From Gracilaria domingensis (lineage: Eukaryota > Rhodophyta > Florideophyceae > Gracilariales > Gracilariaceae): a stretch of 64,000 nt of DNA. Under the pieces are notes generated by a model. That model did not search any database, was not told the origin of the DNA, and saw only the letters and a list, made by a program, of their open reading frames with translations. The stretch covers positions 62,001 to 126,000 of the forward strand of contig VCMS01000171.1 of assembly GCA_022539475.1 (NCBI GenBank), in the 5' to 3' direction. A program made the position numbers and the translations under genes. Positions 10,908 to 19,835 of this stretch are shown one piece after another (the stretch's first letter is position 1; each line of letters begins with the position of its first letter).

Positions 10908-11470
10908 AAGTCCACGCTCTCTTTCTTGGACCGTTTAGAATGAGTGGGGATTGTCGTTATCTCATTTCCATATCTGTTGGAAGGCGTCGCTCCGCCTATC
11001 GTTCTGCAGAAGAAAAGGGATTTGCACGCTACGGAGAACATGAAATTCGCGCATAGTTCCCCTCAGCAGCCTCTTGAGACTATAGTTTCAAAATGGCGGC
11101 GATGAATATACACAATGGTCACGATTATTCCTATATGTATATCTGAGTACGGCTTTGCCTGAATCTACATATCTCCTCTAGTAGCTACATGTAGTAAAAG
11201 AACGCACAGGAAAAGAAACATAAGCAAGGAATATAAACAACTGTTCACATAGGTTGCTGTCCGCAATTGCTATGGCTCATGCACAACTAACAAAATTTCG
11301 AATCAAGGCATGTTCAACACGCGTTGTCGATCCGAAGATGTGGGTTACCAAAATTTCGTGCGTAGATATCGATAAAGAACATCAGCTCCGCTAAGAAATA
11401 GAACAGTTACGGCGGATGCATGATGCAACCGGTGAGCTGTTGTTCGGGTTGAAGCAATGCAACGTCATTA
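10908..11470. other. Convergent 3' intergenic spacer
   Basis: Between the stop codons of the glycerol-3-phosphate dehydrogenase (+) and the KEA-type antiporter (-). AT-rich, with no frame of interest; expected to hold two 3' UTRs. Confidence 0.5.
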
Positions 11471-13945
11471 TTACCTCACAGAATCTGATTCAAGATCTTC
11501 AACAACAACAGCCTTCTTTCCAGGAACAACACCATCATCGGCTGGTATGCTTACTTGTTCTGCCGGCTCGTAGATGTCCTCAGTGTTATCAGAGGCTGTC
11601 GAAACGATTGGAATGTCCTCACTCTTAACATCGGGTTCAATGGGAAGAAGCTCGGGTTCTTCGCTTTCGTCCTCTTCTTCCACAACAGCTTCTATCGCTT
11701 TTTGTTCCTGTTCACGAAGTGTCCGTGCCCGCGACTCCTTAAACGTCGAGCCAATAGTTGCGGTGACGTCATCAGCCACTCCAATCTCGGCGAGGTTCTC
11801 CGATCTTGCCTCCTCAACTAGAGAATTGACTTCGTCTAATGGCGTTCCGTAGTCTAGGAGAACGGCACCACCTAGAAGAAGCGAAGCCTCGAGCAGTTCA
11901 GGAACAATGGCGGTAGCTCCAGCGGCCTGCAACAGTTTCTGATGTTTGGCATCGCGAGCGCGACAGAATACTTTGACCCCCTCAAATTCTCGGCGAATGT
12001 TCTGAACGGCTCTCAACGCCTGTTCTGGGTCATCAAGGGTGACGACGAGCGCACGGGCTCTCTCAACACCGGCGGCGCGCAAAACCTCGGGACGGGAGGC
12101 ATCGCCGAAGAATACGGGCAGGCCCTTATTACGGGCGTCAATGACTCGTGTCGGAGACATATCGAATGCCATGTATCTTACAAGCTTGGCGTCAAGCATT
12201 TCGCAGACAGACTGCCCAACGCGACCCCAACCGGCTACCATGACAAAATCGCGGGCATCAGCGGTATCAGCGTCTTCCATACGTACACCGATGAGCCCCC
12301 TCTTCTTCTCCAGCTGGGATGATATTTGTCGTCCAATGGCTGCCAAAAGTGGAGTTACAGCCATCGATATGGCCACTACAAGCAGCAACAACTGGCTGAG
12401 ATCGGCCGGCAACACACCGACCGAAAGTCCCAGGCCGAAAATAACAAAGGCGAACTCTCCCCCTTGAGAAAGAAGCAGCCCCGTTCGTAGAGCAGATCCG
12501 ACACTTAGGCCAAAGGCAACACCGGCAGCTGCAATAACGCTGGCCTTAATGGCCAACAGGCCAGATACCAGGGACACCACTTTGCTCATATTGGCCCATG
12601 CCAGATTGAGATCAATTGAAAAGCCAACCGTCATAAAGAACAAACCAAGCAAAAGACCCCGGAATGGTTTGATATCCGCCTCGACCTGATGTCTGAACTT
12701 GGTTTCCGCAAGCATAACACCAGCCAAGAAAGCGCCAAGAGTATCGCTCAGTCCAAGCATCTGCGTGAGGGAGGATGTACCGAGCACGGTAAGCAGGATG
12801 ACTGCGATAAAGGCTTCTGGACTCCTAGCACGCGCGACAAAGCGAAATATGGGCTGCAAGGCATTGTTACCCATAAAGATAATGAAAGCAAGCGCTAGCA
12901 CGGCCTTGACACTGGCGACACTTATGGCACGCCACACGGCGGCCGGTGCGCCCGACCCAGCAAGAAGAGGGATGAGCACAAGCACCGGTACGACGACAAG
13001 GTCTTGAAACAGGAGGATACCAAATGCGGCACGACCGAAGCGAGTGCCGACCTCACCTCGTTCCGACAACAACTGCAGCACAAAGGCGCTCGAACTAAGC
13101 GCCAGCGCGGCGCCAACGACAATAGCAGCCTGCGACGTGATGCCGGCGGCTATGGCAGACGCGGTGATGATGGCACCTGTGATAAAGAACTGCGCAGTGC
13201 CCAAGCCAAACACATCGGCGCGCAGCGAGTTTAGCTTTGAAGTAGAAAGCTCCAAGCCCATCTCAAACAGAAAAAACACGACACCGAGCTCCGCGAGCGC
13301 CTTGGTGGTACGCACATCGTTCACAAGCGCGAAGCCATTCGGTCCCAGCGCCACGCCGGCGGCCAGAAAGCCCAGAATGGGCGAGATGCCCAATCGCCTC
13401 GTAAGCGGGATGATGATGACGGTGGCAATCAACAACACCAAAGCGTCATTGACCGCATGTTGATGCGAGTCCTCCGAGTGGTGCACGAACGACAGCAACG
13501 ACAATCTCAAACGCTCGATTCGTTCCGGGAGCGACTTGAGAAACGACATACTCTTCTCAATCTCCAGCGCGCCGCCGCCCTCGCCGCGCTTCTTCTCGGC
13601 CTCCGGCGACACGACAATCGTATCGGCCACCACGACGCGGCGCGACACGCACGCCGTGGCCACCCCTCCGCCACCCCCCTCGGACGCCGCCGCCGGCTCC
13701 CGCAGCGCGCGCAGCGGCATCGGCCTGAACACCTGCGCGGCGATAGCCGCGATGGTAAACGCGCGCCTCCACGCGCCGCGCTTCCGCCGCATCGGCGCGC
13801 CATCGCGGCGCCCATCCGCCGCCATGCTCACGGCGGCCACCCGCGCCGGCTTCCGCAGCACGCCGGCGCCATTCGCGCGGCGCGCACGCAGCGGCAGCGC
13901 GGGCACAAACGCCGCACAGGCACTCGACGGCGGCGGCGGCGGCAT
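11471..13945 (-). CDS. KEA: Plastid KEA-type K+/H+ antiporter (CPA2 family with KTN domain)
   Basis: 824 aa from ATG 13945; the frame extends to a GTG at 14077 but only through Arg-rich low-complexity sequence. The N-terminus (MPPPPPSSACAAFVPALPLR ... RVAAVSMAAD) looks like a plastid transit peptide with a plausible cleavage near residue 40. Residues ~165-540 form the cation/proton antiporter core with about 12 hydrophobic segments, including GFLAAGVALGPNG, LFEMGLELS, LALSSSAFVLQLL and FQDLVVVPVLVL (QD at 314-315). A Rossmann KTN/TrkA-N domain begins at GWGRVG (572-577). The last ~100 residues are acidic. This matches plant KEA1-3 and bacterial KefB/C. Plant KEAs sit in the chloroplast envelope or thylakoid and set stromal pH and K+; KTN binds nucleotides. 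Divergent to cullin-4. Confidence 0.93.
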   Translation of the reverse strand: MPPPPPSSACAAFVPALPLRARRANGAGVLRKPARVAAVSMAADGRRDGAPMRRKRGAWRRAFTIAAIAAQVFRPMPLRALREPAAASEGGGGGVATACVSRRVVVADTIVVSPEAEKKRGEGGGALEIEKSMSFLKSLPERIERLRLSLLSFVHHSEDSHQHAVNDALVLLIATVIIIPLTRRLGISPILGFLAAGVALGPNGFALVNDVRTTKALAELGVVFFLFEMGLELSTSKLNSLRADVFGLGTAQFFITGAIITASAIAAGITSQAAIVVGAALALSSSAFVLQLLSERGEVGTRFGRAAFGILLFQDLVVVPVLVLIPLLAGSGAPAAVWRAISVASVKAVLALAFIIFMGNNALQPIFRFVARARSPEAFIAVILLTVLGTSSLTQMLGLSDTLGAFLAGVMLAETKFRHQVEADIKPFRGLLLGLFFMTVGFSIDLNLAWANMSKVVSLVSGLLAIKASVIAAAGVAFGLSVGSALRTGLLLSQGGEFAFVIFGLGLSVGVLPADLSQLLLLVVAISMAVTPLLAAIGRQISSQLEKKRGLIGVRMEDADTADARDFVMVAGWGRVGQSVCEMLDAKLVRYMAFDMSPTRVIDARNKGLPVFFGDASRPEVLRAAGVERARALVVTLDDPEQALRAVQNIRREFEGVKVFCRARDAKHQKLLQAAGATAIVPELLEASLLLGGAVLLDYGTPLDEVNSLVEEARSENLAEIGVADDVTATIGSTFKESRARTLREQEQKAIEAVVEEEDESEEPELLPIEPDVKSEDIPIVSTASDNTEDIYEPAEQVSIPADDGVVPGKKAVVVEDLESDSVR

Positions 13946-14346
13946 GGCGTGGCTCTCCCCCCCGCCGCGCACCTGCGCGCCGCCTCCCGCGCGCCGCCTC
14001 CGCCCAAATGCGCCATTCGCGCGGAGGCTTCCGCGCGCACGTTTGCGGTGCGCGTTGCTCGCGCGCGTCGCGCGCACGGCGCATGCGTCTGTAAGCCGAT
14101 GTAAGCGCGACCAATTTTGGCGCGCGGGCTCACGCGCGTGGAAGCGCTGCGCGGCTGGCGCCGATCATCATGCATTGAGCGCCCGCGCGGCGTGGGGCGC
14201 GTCGTCGACGTCTCGCTGTCTCGTCGCCGTGCGCTGCGGCTGCTCGCTCCGCTTTGCCTGGCCTCCGTCTCCGCGCGCCCCGCGCTCCGCGCCCCGCGTC
14301 CCCCTCGTCGTGGTCGTCGCCGCCGTTGCGCCGCTTCTTCCCCGCC
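13946..14346. promoter_or_regulatory. GC-rich shared promoter of KEA and CUL4
   Basis: 401 bases separate the two divergent start codons. The segment is strongly CpG-rich with many GCGC/CGCG steps and no TATA-like box. This layout suggests a bidirectional, TATA-less promoter; the transcription starts cannot be located from sequence alone. Confidence 0.5.
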
Positions 14347-16593
14347 ATGGCTGGCGGCGCGCACACCGGCCGAGAGACGTCGCGCGCCGCGCCGCGCAAG
14401 CTTCGAATTCGAGCGTATGACCGAAAGCCTACCGCGCCGCCGCAGCTCTTCGACCATCTGTGGGGCACACACCTGCAGCCGGCTGTCGATGCCGTGCATC
14501 AAAGTCGACCCGTCCCTGCTTCGTTGGAGGAGCTGTACGGCCATGTTCATGACGTCGTGCTACATCGACATGCGCCCGCGCTGTACGTCGCGTTGAGAGA
14601 TGCGTGCGACAGGCATATTGGCGCGGGCGTGTCCAAATTGACTCATGTCAGGGCCGGCGAGCGCGCCTTTCTGGAGGCTGTGCTCAAGGAATGGGACTCG
14701 TTTTGTGCCCATATGTTGAGGATTCGACAGATCTTTCTTTACCTAGATCGTACTTACATTGTGCATGCCGCTCATCCGGATGCGCGCTCCTTCTGGGATA
14801 TGGGGCTTCTTTTGTTCCGCTCGCACTTTTCCACTGCGCCCAACCTGCAGACGCACACGGTTGGCTGTCTGCTGTCGCTCATTAACAGCGAGCGAGACGG
14901 AGATGCTGTCGATGTCTCGCTCATTCGTAACCTGCTTCTCATGTTTTCCGCCATCGGCACGTATGATCAAGCATTTGAGAAACCCTTCCTGGCTGCTACT
15001 GACGCTTACTATCGCAACGAGTCTCGTAAATTGGTTGCTTCGCGCGATGTACCGGCGTATCTCAAGCACGCCGAGCTCCGCATTCTTGACGAATCGCAAC
15101 GCGCTCTGAGGACGCTTGACCCGCGAACTCGAAATCCGCTCATTTCCACTGTCGAGAAGCGCCTTGTGTCGGACCACGTGCTTCCGCTTCTTGATACCGG
15201 CTTCAGTTCCATGTGCGACAACCACCGAAAGGATGACCTCAAACGATGTTATGTTGTACTTTCGCGCGCCAGCGAACACATGCCGCCAGACTCCGATTCG
15301 CCCAACGAGCTAATGAAATCGCGCCTTATTGATTATGTCAAGAAGGTTGGTCGTACCATTGTCATGGACAAATCCAAGGACCCTGAGATGGTCCAGTCGT
15401 TGCTTACGCTCAAATCTAGACTCGACGATCTCGTCAATTATTCGTTTGATGGAACGGAGGCGTTTAACATTGCCATCAATTTTGCGTTCGAGTCCTTTGT
15501 AAACGCACGTGAAAACAAGCCTGCGGAGCTCATTGCCAAGTTTGTCGATGGCATTCTGCGCACGGGTAACAAGGGCTTTTCTGAGGAACAGCTGGAGTCG
15601 ACTTTGGATAAGGCCCTCACTCTGTTCCGCTTTATCGATGGCAAAGATGTGTTTGAGGCGTTTTACAACAAGGACCTTGCAAAGCGGTTGCTCTACGACA
15701 AATCTGCTAGTTTAGATCTCGAAAAGAGTATGATTTCCAAACTAAAACAGGAATGTGGACCCCAATTCACATCCAAGCTGGAAGCCATGTTCAGGGATGT
15801 CGACGCAAGCAAGGATCTTATGCAAAGTTTTCGAACGCATAAGATTTCGAAGACCAAGCTGCCCAGTGGCATTGAACTCAATGTTTTCGTCTTGGAAGCT
15901 GCTCGATGGCCACTTAGTACGCAGCCCTCAAATGTCAAGTTGCCCCAATCGCTTATGGATTGCCAAGAGGTTTTCAAGAACTTTTACCTTACCAAACATA
16001 GCGGTCGTAAACTTGCATGGCAGCATGTAGACGGGTCCTGCACTGTGAGGGCAAATTTTCCGGAGGGCATCAAGATCTTGCAGCTGTCCTTGTATCAAAC
16101 TATTGTCATGGTTCTTTTCAACGATGCTGACGAGCTCTCGTACCCTGACATTGCCGAAGCAACTGGAATTGACGAACAACCCTTGAAACGAACCCTTCTA
16201 TCACTTGCTTGCGGAAAAGCTAGAGTATTACAGAAGAGGCCAAAAGGCCCACGGGTTGCCTCTACCGATTCTTTTCTGTTTAACAAAAAGTTTACCCATC
16301 GCCTAACAAGACTGAAGATCAATGCTATACAAATGAAGGAAACTGTAGAAGAGAATGCCGCCACAACAGAGAAAGTCTTCCAAGAGAGAAACTATCAGAT
16401 CGATGCTGCTGTGGTGCGAATCATGAAGACTAGACGCTCATTGCAGCACACCGCAATGCTTTCGGAAATATACAATCAGCTGCGATTTCCACACAAGCCT
16501 GGCGACGTGAAGAAACGAATAGAGTCACTCATTGAACGCGAGTACTTGGAACGAGACGAGAACAATCCGCAGACTTATCACTACTTGGCCTGA
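14347..16593 (+). CDS. CUL4: Cullin-4, scaffold of CRL4 ubiquitin ligases
   Basis: 748 aa. Start chosen at ATG 14347 (context cccgccATGG); the open frame upstream begins at a TTG. Sequence follows CUL4 closely from end to end: KLRIRAYDRKP near the N-terminus, IRQIFLYLDRTYIV and FWDMGLLLFRSHF in the cullin repeats, NKPAELIAKFVDGILRTGNK, KDVFEAFYNKDLAKRLL, then the cullin-homology domain and winged helix. The neddylation site is K694 in VVRIMKTRRSL, and the last residues NPQTYHYLA match the canonical end. CUL4 binds RBX1 through its C-terminus and DDB1 through its N-terminus to ubiquitinate targets recruited by WD40 DCAF proteins in DNA repair and replication control. No intron or break. Confidence 0.96.
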   Translation: MAGGAHTGRETSRAAPRKLRIRAYDRKPTAPPQLFDHLWGTHLQPAVDAVHQSRPVPASLEELYGHVHDVVLHRHAPALYVALRDACDRHIGAGVSKLTHVRAGERAFLEAVLKEWDSFCAHMLRIRQIFLYLDRTYIVHAAHPDARSFWDMGLLLFRSHFSTAPNLQTHTVGCLLSLINSERDGDAVDVSLIRNLLLMFSAIGTYDQAFEKPFLAATDAYYRNESRKLVASRDVPAYLKHAELRILDESQRALRTLDPRTRNPLISTVEKRLVSDHVLPLLDTGFSSMCDNHRKDDLKRCYVVLSRASEHMPPDSDSPNELMKSRLIDYVKKVGRTIVMDKSKDPEMVQSLLTLKSRLDDLVNYSFDGTEAFNIAINFAFESFVNARENKPAELIAKFVDGILRTGNKGFSEEQLESTLDKALTLFRFIDGKDVFEAFYNKDLAKRLLYDKSASLDLEKSMISKLKQECGPQFTSKLEAMFRDVDASKDLMQSFRTHKISKTKLPSGIELNVFVLEAARWPLSTQPSNVKLPQSLMDCQEVFKNFYLTKHSGRKLAWQHVDGSCTVRANFPEGIKILQLSLYQTIVMVLFNDADELSYPDIAEATGIDEQPLKRTLLSLACGKARVLQKRPKGPRVASTDSFLFNKKFTHRLTRLKINAIQMKETVEENAATTEKVFQERNYQIDAAVVRIMKTRRSLQHTAMLSEIYNQLRFPHKPGDVKKRIESLIEREYLERDENNPQTYHYLA

Positions 16594-17379
16594 GTTTTGT
16601 TCGTTCTTACGGCGACAGCGGTCATTAAATTCCGTCATGTTCATACCCAGCTATGTTATACCGTTCGATATAGGCTGCATATCTTAATCGGTTTCAGCGA
16701 CAAAGGATGATTTGTTACCCAAGTTTTGCACAAACTAAGATTGGACTAGCTCTGTATTAATTCAGTATTGACACGTTTGTTCTATATATATCGACTGTGA
16801 GGAGGCGCACTCTGTGTGAAGCCCCTTCTGCGATCTGATGTCGAATAGTAGAGTGATATGGAAGCTGGTGGGGCCAAACCGCACAAGATTTTTTCTTTTG
16901 AGTAATCCTCAAGGTCAGCTGTGATGGTCGTGTTGGCGAGCTGCTTTGTTACAACAGCATACCGGTGCGTTGGGCTAAAGGATTTGGCGAAGCTTATTCC
17001 TCACACTGTGGCCCGCGCGAGAGGCTCTCAACACAAGAAGGCGGCACCTGCAATCTGCGCATGTGAGAGTTGTGAGTGCAACGTTTGCACATTTGTATTA
17101 ACCACAGTATGGTATCCCGAGAGCTGTGCTCCTCAGACTCAGCGTTCCATTCAGCCCTAATGTTTTAGTGATAGTCAAGGAAGCTGCCAATTAACTTTGG
17201 TGCTTTTAACCTGTGCTTCGATTCCATTTCTCTTCACAGACTTTAAAGACTTCTATCCCGATAAACTGTGGAGCGGGAATCAAGACAATTGTGTGCTTGA
17301 AAGCAAAATGGGATCCCTCTGAGCGACCTGCGGCATGAGCGCGTACATCTTGTGTTGATGATCAGACCCGGTCTCAGAC
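16594..17379. other. Intergenic region
   Basis: Holds the CUL4 3' UTR and the leader of the methyltransferase gene. An isolated 79-codon frame at 16921-17160 has no recognisable features and is not called. Confidence 0.5.
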
Positions 17380-18879
17380 ATGAAGGGTACGAGACCATTT
17401 CCACGCTCTGCCAGAGTTGCGTTGTCACTCCTGGTTTTGTTCTTCATCGTTGTTCGACCCTTCAAGCCAAGATATTCTTCAACTCACTCTTTTTCTCAAA
17501 AGATATCCGAATGTGCGGATCCGTTTTACGTGAGAGTGCCAAACACAGACAACACGCCGCACACTCCCTCAAGTTGGCCATGCGTTGTAAAACCGCCGCT
17601 TAACTACACACCACCACTTACCCGTCCTGATTCTTTATGGCGGACTCCGCTCGCAAACGTTGGTGAGCTCGATACGAGCAACTCTGAGCATCGTCTTCAC
17701 CTTGCAAATCAAAGATGGGCTCGCTTAGAAGCGGATGAGATCAACATACGAGAAGAAGGAGGGACATCTGGTAGGTCTTTCGCAAACAATTTTGAATACG
17801 TCAAGTTCCTGATCCAACAACTCGAACCCATACAACGCTGTGCGCCCAACACTCCTCAGGTTATGTTGGACATGGGAGCGGGTATCGGATCCGTGTCCGC
17901 TGCTCTTTTCGACGAGCGCGGAGGTTCTGGGGCAGTTAAAGCCTTGTCTTATGTCTGGCCTGACAATTATCTCAGACTGCAAACAATCATCTCCGATAGA
18001 GGCCTTCCGTCTTTCCTGGCGAACTTCACAGGAGCTTTGCCGTTTCCCTCTTCAACATTTGACATAGTGCATTGCAAGTGGTGCTGGCATCATAATGCTG
18101 GATATGACAAATGGTTGAAAGAAGTGAATCGGCTCTTGGTGCCAGGAGGCTTTTTTGTTTTCACGTTTGCTCCAGAAGGATCAGATCTACTGGAGCACCC
18201 AGCTTGGGAGGAAGCATTGGCAAGACAGCCGTTTAGGTGCAAAAAGGTTCATAGAATTATTACAATGTGCCAGAAGCATCATCCAAAGATCAATGTTAAG
18301 GAGGACGGAGATGAATTTCTTAGAGCACTTCATTGCCCAAGCTATGTGACGAAGCACATCGCCAAAGCGAAAAAGAAATACGAAAAGAGACTCGCACAGA
18401 TCCAGAAAGAGAGATTGTTCTTGACTGAATTGGTGAACGAGATTTCCCAGGAAAGCACCCCGAGAATTCTGAACGTCAATTGCCCAAACGCTGCCCTCTG
18501 TGCGGGTATGGATCACAATCTTCAGAGCAGCGTACTACATGTGAATCCAGAGTCTCAGAATCTGGTTGTGGAAGGAATTCTCAATCTCGGCGGTCTGGCA
18601 ATGTTACACAACTGGAAGAATAATATTCCGGTATACCCCCGATCCTTCGATGTGGTCAACATCGGCTGCGACGCACGAACGAAAGGCCTTTTCGAACGAC
18701 CTGAGTTTTGGCTTGAACTTCATCGAGTGCTTCGGCCAGGTGGCTACGTAGTGCTGTCAAGAAGCTTCTGTGAGTGGCGCCGCGTTCGAGAGATTTCCTT
18801 GAGGCCATATGGGTTTTCTACAAAGAAGGCTTCTGCGCATTCTTTCGTCGCAAGAAGAGAAATGTACGTCCACTCTTAA
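17380..18879 (+). CDS. Membrane-anchored SAM methyltransferase, plant QUA2/DUF248-like
   Basis: 499 aa from ATG 17380. Residues ~11-26 (ARVALSLLVLFFIVV) form one hydrophobic segment after a basic N-terminus, a type II signal anchor typical of Golgi enzymes. SAM-binding motif I is VMLDMGAGIG (161-170). LPFPSSTFDIVHCKWCW and LKEVNRLLVPGGFFVF follow at ~220-262, the same order as in plant Methyltransf_29 proteins (AFDMAHCSRC ... LRPGGY). A second, degenerate half repeats the pattern: YPRSFDVVNIG ... LELHRVLRPGGYVVLSRS (~430-475), as in QUA2-type proteins where a second lobe ends in a LRPxG block. Plant members are implicated in pectin homogalacturonan methylation; in a red alga the acceptor would more likely be another wall polysaccharide such as a methylated galactan. 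That acceptor is inference. Confidence 0.75.
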   Translation: MKGTRPFPRSARVALSLLVLFFIVVRPFKPRYSSTHSFSQKISECADPFYVRVPNTDNTPHTPSSWPCVVKPPLNYTPPLTRPDSLWRTPLANVGELDTSNSEHRLHLANQRWARLEADEINIREEGGTSGRSFANNFEYVKFLIQQLEPIQRCAPNTPQVMLDMGAGIGSVSAALFDERGGSGAVKALSYVWPDNYLRLQTIISDRGLPSFLANFTGALPFPSSTFDIVHCKWCWHHNAGYDKWLKEVNRLLVPGGFFVFTFAPEGSDLLEHPAWEEALARQPFRCKKVHRIITMCQKHHPKINVKEDGDEFLRALHCPSYVTKHIAKAKKKYEKRLAQIQKERLFLTELVNEISQESTPRILNVNCPNAALCAGMDHNLQSSVLHVNPESQNLVVEGILNLGGLAMLHNWKNNIPVYPRSFDVVNIGCDARTKGLFERPEFWLELHRVLRPGGYVVLSRSFCEWRRVREISLRPYGFSTKKASAHSFVARREMYVHS

Positions 18880-19514
18880 AGAGTCTAGACCTGCAGATGT
18901 CAAGGTGTAAAGATAGGCTCTCCGCAAAACAAGAGAAAAAGAAGATGCTGTACCGAGATGATCAGTTCGGAACGCTTTAAATGCTTTCTGATGGTTCCCA
19001 CAGACTTGATAGTAAAAGCCATAATCTAAGGGGGGCTACGGTGAGTATCCTTCTATGTTGAATGAATGAATGAGGGCTTCGAAGTACAAAGTTTGTACTG
19101 GGAAGGTGGCACATGCGGTGGTCGCCTTAATATTCGTCCAAGAGTTAGGACTCAATGTGTCCTACGTGTCATTTGGCTTTGGACTGAGGCCATCCCTGTT
19201 CGACAACAAGACTCTCACAACGCGTGGTCAACGCTTGTTAAGACAGGCCCTAACAAAAAGTCATGACGCACACACACATGAATTGAAAAGGTGCCTTCGT
19301 ACGCCCCAAGGTGAGCCGGCCTTGCAAAGCTCCCGCCCGAGCGTCTCCTCCACACAAAACGCCCCCGAGTTCTTCATACATTTGGCAAGTAGCTGACAAA
19401 TTTCAGCGCTCTTCGGGGGTCGCGGTTGGGCACCTTTCGGTTGGACATCTCACTAACTTTATGCTGGACACCGCAGGGCTCGCTCTCGATCAGTTCATCG
19501 TCCGGATCCAGCTA
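18880..19514. other. Intergenic region
   Basis: Boundary between the host gene block and the repeat-rich block. No gene recognised; short overlapping frames only. Confidence 0.5.
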
Positions 19515-19800
19515 TAGAAGTCACGCACCGGCTTGTGCCCTGTTCTTGGTGAACATATCGGGCGCGGGTTCAAGTTTTGCGTGCGTGTTGGTGGTTGGGT
19601 CGTCGTGGTCCGTACGCGGCGGGATACGCAAGCACGACCTGACCACCTGGTGCTGCAAACGCGACAAGCACCGTATCACATATTTGGGACTAGCGTTGTA
19701 ACGATCTCGGACTCGGTCAGGGCGGTAAGGGAAGTCAGCGCTGTGCAACCAATTGGCGATGAATGTAGCCGAAAACACGGAGCAGTTGTGGACTTTACTA
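19515..19800 (+). repeat. Dispersed repeat, copy A
   Basis: Shares an ordered series of blocks with copies B and C: a GT-rich block (gtgcgtgttggtggttg), then gaccacctggtgct-caaacgc, atcacat-ttgggac, gaagtcagc-ctg, and ggcgatgaa ... cggagcagttgt. By-eye similarity is moderate with indels. Lies just beyond the 3' end of the NB-ARC/WD40 relic. Confidence 0.6.
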
Positions 19801-19835
19801 GCCCGGTACGCCCTGCCCGGCACGCCATCCCCCAT

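Noticed and set aside
13457-14550. Long Arg/Ala-rich frames on both strands at the KEA-CUL4 junction
   Set aside because: Very high GC removes stop codons in all frames; only the KEA and CUL4 frames have conserved domains.
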